Assembly (NCBI RefSeq): GCF_023035295.1
Contig: NZ_CP075089.1
Span: forward strand, 1 to 27,642
DNA length: 27,642 bases
Direction of reading: 5' to 3'
From: Borrelia coriaceae
GTDB lineage: Bacteria > Spirochaetota > Spirochaetia > Borreliales > Borreliaceae
Below are positions 23,399-27,642 of the stretch, piece by piece. Numbering within the stretch: the stretch's first letter is position 1; each line of letters opens with the position of its first letter. The translations under genes and the position numbers were made by a program. The notes under the pieces were generated by a model. That model searched no databases. It was not told where the DNA came from and worked only from the letters and a program-made list of their open reading frames with translations.

Positions 23399-23902
23399 TT
23401 ATTTAACACATGAACCTTTCAAAGGATTGAAATCAAGAGGAAGAATTATTCTATTATTTGAATTATCCTCTTTACTTTCCAATTGATCTTCAATATAATG
23501 TAACATTAATCTTTTAAAAGCTGCTTTTTGCGCATTATCATCATGACCATCATGAAGACCTTCTTGACCATTAATAGTATGACCATGATGAGCAGCTTGA
23601 CTGTCATGACAATTTTCGAGTGAAATTTGTATATGATCCAATATTACTTTTAATTTATTCAATTTATCTTCATCTACACTCAAAATACGGTTAAGCTGAT
23701 AATTATTTCCCTTTAAAACTTCTTTTAAGAAGTCCAATCCTTTGTTTTGTGTTTCACTTAAATGTTCTCTTAATGCTTCTTCGGGTGTCTTTTGTGTAGC
23801 TGCTTGGGTTTCCAAATTTTCTTTATTGCCTTTACTCTTACTAATAAGACCACAGCTACAAATGATCAGTAAAGTAAACAAAATAAAATGGATCTTCTTC
23901 AT
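23399..23902 (-). CDS. mlp: Mlp family lipoprotein with a His-rich insert
   Basis: This is a 167-residue predicted lipoprotein with lipobox IICSC (Cys17). The Mlp core is clear: LSETQNKGLDFLKEVL, then LNRILSVDEDKLNKLKVILD and HIQISLENC (about residues 48-98). Mlp proteins are surface lipoproteins usually borne on cp32-type plasmids in Lyme Borrelia. Directly after the conserved cysteine, residues 98-120 hold six histidines and several Asp (CHDSQAAHHGHT and LHDGHDD), which I do not recall from the family and which could bind metal. The C-terminus ends with another cysteine. The start ATG has GAGGAGAG upstream, and TATAAT on the - strand (23936-23941) is a likely -10. The next unit on the - strand is the pseudogene 60 bp away. 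Confidence 0.82.
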   Translation of the reverse strand: MKKIHFILFTLLIICSCGLISKSKGNKENLETQAATQKTPEEALREHLSETQNKGLDFLKEVLKGNNYQLNRILSVDEDKLNKLKVILDHIQISLENCHDSQAAHHGHTINGQEGLHDGHDDNAQKAAFKRLMLHYIEDQLESKEDNSNNRIILPLDFNPLKGSCVK

Positions 23903-24107
23903 TTAAAACTCTCCTCATGTTTATGATTTAAGTAAATTATATATCAAATCCTTTTGTTTAACATACAATAATTGTATTTTTAGATATGGATATGTTGGTG
24001 TAAGGTTTTTGATTTTATAAATAAAAATTTAAAATTTGTTAAAATGTTTTTTTGAAAAAACAATATATAATCTATATTTTAGATATAAGTTGTGAGAGGA
24101 GGCTTAA

Positions 24108-25610
24108 ATGAAAATTAGAAAACCATTAGGTTTATTAATAATTACCAGTTCTTTATTTAGTGGATGTGATTTAGTAGAGCAATTCATAGCTGAAGGTAAA
24201 GATAGACTTGGTAACAAAGAAGCATTAATTTTTGATGCTATGACTGATGGTACTTTAAGCAATCAAAAAGGGATTCAATTACCAAAAGGAAAGAAAAATA
24301 CTTTACCACAGGAAAAGAATACTGAGATTGCTTCAAATATTGGCAGTCAAGTTGATAGTCATGATGATAATCTTGCCCCAGGATGGTATAAGATAAGTGG
24401 ATTTGCTGGGGGTGGACGTCTTAAAGGAGCAGAAGGAGAAACAACCTATGTTGGTTTAAGTGGTGATATAAATACCTTTAATGCAGGTAAGCCACTTGTA
24501 GGAGCAAGAGGACAAAGAAATAACTCCACACTTGGTAGTGTAAGTGGAGAAAAGAGTATTCCTGCTATTACTGAAGAGTCCTATGGTTCAAATGATGTTG
24601 TTGAGTTCTCTTATGGCACTGTTGAACCTATCATTAGTGGACAAAATAGTAGTAATTTGGTTACTGAAGAGCAATATGATTCAAAAAATATGTATGTATT
24701 TGAGGATTCCTATGCCTCTGCACCTGTCTTAACTGGACAAAGTGGTGGCCTAGCTGGTGAAGAGTATGACTCAAATAGCTTTGATGTATCTTATGATTCT
24801 GCATATGGTGTAAGAGGACAAAGTAGTGTTGTGAATGAAGATTACGATAGAGTAGTAATTGATTCTAATGATAATAGAAGTAAAGTAAAAGAATACTTTA
24901 ATGGATTAAAAGATAGGTTGATAGCTATTAAAAAAGGTAAGTCTAATGAAGTTATTGACAAGTTAATAGCTTCTGTAAATAAATTAGCTGCTGCTACTGG
25001 TGGTGATAACATTAGTATTGGAGAAATTAGTGCTAGCAACAGTAAGGCTTCTGCTATTTCTGAGAATGCAAGTGTTTCAACTATTATTAATGAAGTTAAA
25101 GAAATAATTGAGGTTGCAGAAAAATCTGGTGTAGAGATTAAAAACAAGGGTGTTGTTGGTACCCCTGTTAATGCAACAGATAACACTACTGCACTTGCTG
25201 CCCTTAATGGTGGTAGTGGTATTAATTATGATGATGGTGGTGTTGTTAGTGTAGAAGCTGGTATTAAACTTGCTAAAGAAGTGGCTAAAGCAGATCCATG
25301 GGCAATGATTGATAAAATAAGAAATGCTACAACTAAAACCACTTATATTGATAATAGGGATAATGATGCAGGAGAATTAGTTACTGGTAAGACTACTTCT
25401 AATAAGGGTGCTGGTGCCAAAAGTAATGCAGACTTAGCAGCAGCTGTTGCATTAAAGGCAATGAGTAGGGATGGTAAGTTTGCAGCTTATAAAAATGGTA
25501 ATGATACTGTATATGTAGAAAATATTAAAAAAGCTGCAGCTAATGCTGTTAATAAGGTATTAGGTGCGATTCATGCAATTGTTATGCAAACATTACAAAA
25601 GATTAAGTAA
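24108..25610 (+). CDS. Vlp/VlsE-superfamily lipoprotein with an added repeat domain
   Basis: This is a 500-residue predicted surface lipoprotein with lipobox LFSGC (Cys20). Residues 20-255 are unlike Vlp: a Gly/Ser-rich part, then three degenerate ~31-residue units at about 156-186, 187-217 and 218-243, each starting E-E-x-Y-(G/D)-S and ending near G-Q-(N/S). From about 258 to 500 it has the Vlp/VlsE-type fold signature: NDAGELVTGK, GAKSNADLAAAVALKAMS, RDGKFA and NAVNKVLGAIHAIV. KADPWAMIDKI also recalls VlsE. It is the paralog of 132-1199, which lacks the repeats. The ribosome site is GAGGAGG; TATAAT at 24066-24071 is the likely -10. A textbook terminator follows. About 140 residues longer than the array Vlps. 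Confidence 0.85.
   Translation: MKIRKPLGLLIITSSLFSGCDLVEQFIAEGKDRLGNKEALIFDAMTDGTLSNQKGIQLPKGKKNTLPQEKNTEIASNIGSQVDSHDDNLAPGWYKISGFAGGGRLKGAEGETTYVGLSGDINTFNAGKPLVGARGQRNNSTLGSVSGEKSIPAITEESYGSNDVVEFSYGTVEPIISGQNSSNLVTEEQYDSKNMYVFEDSYASAPVLTGQSGGLAGEEYDSNSFDVSYDSAYGVRGQSSVVNEDYDRVVIDSNDNRSKVKEYFNGLKDRLIAIKKGKSNEVIDKLIASVNKLAAATGGDNISIGEISASNSKASAISENASVSTIINEVKEIIEVAEKSGVEIKNKGVVGTPVNATDNTTALAALNGGSGINYDDGGVVSVEAGIKLAKEVAKADPWAMIDKIRNATTKTTYIDNRDNDAGELVTGKTTSNKGAGAKSNADLAAAVALKAMSRDGKFAAYKNGNDTVYVENIKKAAANAVNKVLGAIHAIVMQTLQKIK
24573..24836 (+). repeat. degenerate 31-codon repeats
   Basis: Three protein-level units (EESYGSNDVVEFSYG, EEQYDSKNMYVFEDSYA, EEYDSNSFDVSYDSAYG starts at residues 156, 187 and 218) share E-E-Y-S, aromatic and GQ positions. 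A fourth partial start, EDYD, lies at 244. The DNA copies have diverged. Confidence 0.65.
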
Positions 25611-25664
25611 GTAGATCTTTAAGATATTTGGGATTAAATTTTTATATGAGATAATAAATTATGT

Positions 25665-25695
25665 GAGAAGTGCTTGATTAAGCACTTCTCTTTTT
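25665..25695 (+). terminator. Rho-independent terminator of the 24108-25610 gene
   Basis: GAGAAGTGCTT (25665-25675) pairs perfectly with AAGCACTTCTC (25680-25690), with a 4-base loop and TTTTT following. Confidence 0.9.
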
Positions 25696-26218
25696 CAGCG
25701 GATATCTTAATTAATTTAATTAATATAATATTTATTAACTTTTTTAAGTTATCAATGTATACCTTGAATCATTTTATAGCTTTAACTTGTCTATTATTTT
25801 TTCCAGTAAATATTCTGAGTTAATATAATGCAATTATTGCGTAAATAGAGTTCAGTATATAATTGCTTTTGGTATATTTTAATGCGTGTTTTTTCACTAA
25901 AGTTATGTCTTTTTTGGAAATTTGAATTTGATTAAGTGTTGTTATTGATATTCTTATTGAATTAAGATTTAGGTTATCTTTCTTATAAGGTTTTGGATTT
26001 AATATAATATTTATGAAAAATGATCAGTTGTATTTGTTCCATTTATCTATGAATTTTATTTTGTATATATCTTTTGTATGAAGTAAAATCTCTAATTTTA
26101 GAGGCATCATTTAGTCTTTTTAGGAAAATTGCTTTATATGTTATTTTTGAAGTATTTTGGTGTAAAGCTTGAATCTTACTCAAATTGCTGTAATTTTTAT
26201 ACTTTAGAGGAGGGGGAA
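25696..26218. other. intergenic upstream of the Fbp-like gene
   Basis: No gene seen in about 520 bp of T-rich DNA. A possible -10 TATACT lies at 26198-26203, but with no well-spaced -35 and too close to the start for a long leader. GAGGAGGGGG at 26207-26216 is the ribosome site. The long spacer could hold regulatory sites that I cannot define. Confidence 0.4.
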
Positions 26219-27397
26219 ATGAAATCTAAAAATAAATATATAGCGTTGGGATTACTTTTAAATTTTATCAGTTGTGATTTAATATTAAACGATGAAATGA
26301 AAGAGAAATCTCTAGGTTTATTAGGTAAGATTCAACAATCTGTTTTGGATGGCAGTGAAAAATCTGTTGAAAAGTCTACTAAGAAAAAGAAAAAGGTTGT
26401 TAAGAAGAAGAGAAAACCATCTGCTGTTGTTAACCAATCTATTGTTAATAGTGATGTAGCACAAAATTTAGTATCAGGTGGTATGATTGATGTTCTTAAG
26501 GAACAGTATAGTGTACAAAAGGATATTACATTTGCGAATGGCCTTAATAAAAATGATGAAGTAGTTCTTAAAGAAGAAAGTCCACAGGTTGTATTATCAA
26601 GTATAAAAACTGAGCTTAGTAAAGAAAAAATACAAGAGCCGCAAAATATAGAGATAACCAATGAAAATTCAATTACTGGAGTTGAAACTTATGATAGCGT
26701 AAAATCAACATCTCATAATAGCAGTGCAAGTGTTGAGCCAAAAAAGGAAGTTATTGTTCAAAACAATGCATTTGATATTGACTTTACTATAGATTCAGAT
26801 TTAAGCCAAACTATTTCAGGTTCAAATTCTTTTTCATATGTTGAGGAAATAGAAGAAGATGAGGATGATTACTACTTTCAAGAGGGAGAAGTAATAGAAG
26901 ATGAAGAAGATGAGTATGAGTTGGAAGATAAGAAATTATTTGAAGAAGAAACAAGGCTAAGTAATCGATATAATGCTTATCTGTCAGGCGTTAGACATAA
27001 TGTGAATACAGCAATTAGAACAATTGATAAAATATATAATAATTTTGAATTATTTGCGACACAAAAATTCAAGATGCATTCTACACGTTTTGATTCTGTT
27101 GTCAAAGCTCAAGCTAAAGAAAGGGCCAAGGAATTTACAAAAGAAAAACTTGATCAAGATCTTAGTACACTATTAAATTGCATTCAAGCTGGAGCAAAGA
27201 CTGCAGCAAATCTTGTACGAGTGTACGAAAAGAAAGCAAAAACACTATTAGACGGACTTGAGACAGAAGCAAGAACTTTAGTTGCAAATATTAAAAAGGA
27301 AACTGATTCATATGAAGGATATAAAGCAATATTAAAAAGTACAATTCTAGAAATGAAAAAATCTCTTAATATAGTGAAATTTTATATTGGAAAATAA
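26219..27397 (+). CDS. fbp: BBK32/Fbp-like fibronectin- and complement-interaction lipoprotein
   Basis: This is a 392-residue homolog of BBK32 and the relapsing-fever Fbp/CihC proteins, surface lipoproteins that bind fibronectin and block the classical complement pathway at C1r. The signal peptide is MKSKNKYIALGLLLNFISC with Cys19. A Lys-rich segment (54-67) follows, then a disordered middle, IDFTIDSDLS (187-196), SYVEEIEEDEDDYY (206-219) and ETRLSNRYNAYLSGV (244-258), all as in BBK32. The C-terminal helical domain (about 250-390) keeps STRFD (Arg290) and YKAI (Lys369), which seem to match the C1r-contact Arg and Lys of BBK32; that mapping is from memory. The frame opens 30 codons earlier, but ATG 26219 has a strong GAGGAGGGGG site and starts the signal peptide. 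It is the last gene before the right end. Confidence 0.9.
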   Translation: MKSKNKYIALGLLLNFISCDLILNDEMKEKSLGLLGKIQQSVLDGSEKSVEKSTKKKKKVVKKKRKPSAVVNQSIVNSDVAQNLVSGGMIDVLKEQYSVQKDITFANGLNKNDEVVLKEESPQVVLSSIKTELSKEKIQEPQNIEITNENSITGVETYDSVKSTSHNSSASVEPKKEVIVQNNAFDIDFTIDSDLSQTISGSNSFSYVEEIEEDEDDYYFQEGEVIEDEEDEYELEDKKLFEEETRLSNRYNAYLSGVRHNVNTAIRTIDKIYNNFELFATQKFKMHSTRFDSVVKAQAKERAKEFTKEKLDQDLSTLLNCIQAGAKTAANLVRVYEKKAKTLLDGLETEARTLVANIKKETDSYEGYKAILKSTILEMKKSLNIVKFYIGK

Positions 27398-27448
27398 TTG
27401 TCATTGATATTAAGAAGTAAAAAAAGATAATTAATGGTTTAGTATCTT

Positions 27449-27483
27449 AAACAGACTATAATGTAATTGTAGTCTGTTTTCAA
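27449..27483 (+). terminator. Rho-independent terminator of the Fbp-like gene
   Basis: AAACAGACTA (27449-27458) pairs perfectly with TAGTCTGTTT (27470-27479), followed by TCAATTT. The stem can extend by weak pairs. Confidence 0.8.
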
Positions 27484-27612
27484 TTTATTAATGTTAAAGT
27501 TTTATAGGCTTGAATTAAGCATATAAACTATAATAGTGATAATAGTGAGGTTTTTAAAATTAATTTTTGCATTATAAATGTAGAGATAAGTAGATATTGG
27601 GATAGAGGTCTC

Positions 27613-27642
27613 GCTAGCTTTGTACTAATAACAACTAAACTA
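27613..27642. other. putative right telomere
   Basis: Reading inwards from the right end on the - strand, TTAGTACA occupies bases 15-22 (27621-27628 on the + strand), the same distance as TTAGTATA at the left end, and both tips begin TAG. TTAGTACAAAG also recalls known Borrelia telomere variants. No clear box 1 is present. Confidence 0.5.

Overview
The window is plasmid DNA of a relapsing-fever-group Borrelia. It is very AT-rich and carries Vlp (variable large protein) lipoprotein genes, the Borrelia partition families (PF57, PF50/DUF226, PF32/ParA, PF49), a plasmid-borne thyX, and bdr, Mlp, P35/PFam54-like and BBK32-like lipoprotein genes. The species cannot be fixed from what I see. Both ends carry a TTAGTAYA telomere-like box exactly 15-22 bases from the tip. 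By eye, the GC skew of the + strand switches once, near 16.6-17.2 kb. Together these suggest a complete or nearly complete ~27.6 kb linear plasmid with an internal bidirectional origin.

Layout. 0.1-4.4 kb: a telomere-proximal Vlp/VlsE-superfamily lipoprotein (+), a truncated bdr (-), a P35/PFam54-like lipoprotein (-), debris and a coiled-coil lipoprotein (-). 4.7-11.0 kb: an array of five complete vlp genes plus one vlp 5' fragment, all on the - strand. The units are separated by spacers with a hairpin terminator, and only the head gene (9903-10991) has a clear promoter-like sequence. The two head-most genes are an apparently exact 1,234-bp tandem duplication. 11.0-17.1 kb: the maintenance region. 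ParA and PF49 are intact but preceded by a decayed PF50; PF57 and PF50 are intact but followed by a decayed ParA stub. Two decayed tnpB-like remnants flank ParA/PF49. Next to the skew switch lies a structured non-coding stretch with a candidate ~115-nt small RNA and a second run of hairpins. 17.2-23.9 kb: a small hypothetical gene, a nicotinamidase (pncA) pseudogene, a lipoprotein with an Mlp-like segment, a small membrane ORF, a small conserved-looking ORF, thyX, a lipoprotein pseudogene and a His-rich Mlp. 24.1-27.4 kb: a 500-residue Vlp/VlsE-superfamily protein with an added repeat-bearing N-terminal region, and a BBK32/Fbp-like fibronectin- and complement-interaction lipoprotein near the right end.

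How it works together. Most of the coding capacity is for surface lipoproteins (antigenic variation, complement and fibronectin interaction). A partition module maintains the replicon, and thyX supplies dTMP. Decayed genes (pncA, bdr, tnpB, PF50, ParA, vlp fragment, two copies of one lipoprotein) show heavy rearrangement. All calls come from reading the sequence and recalled family features; no database search was run.
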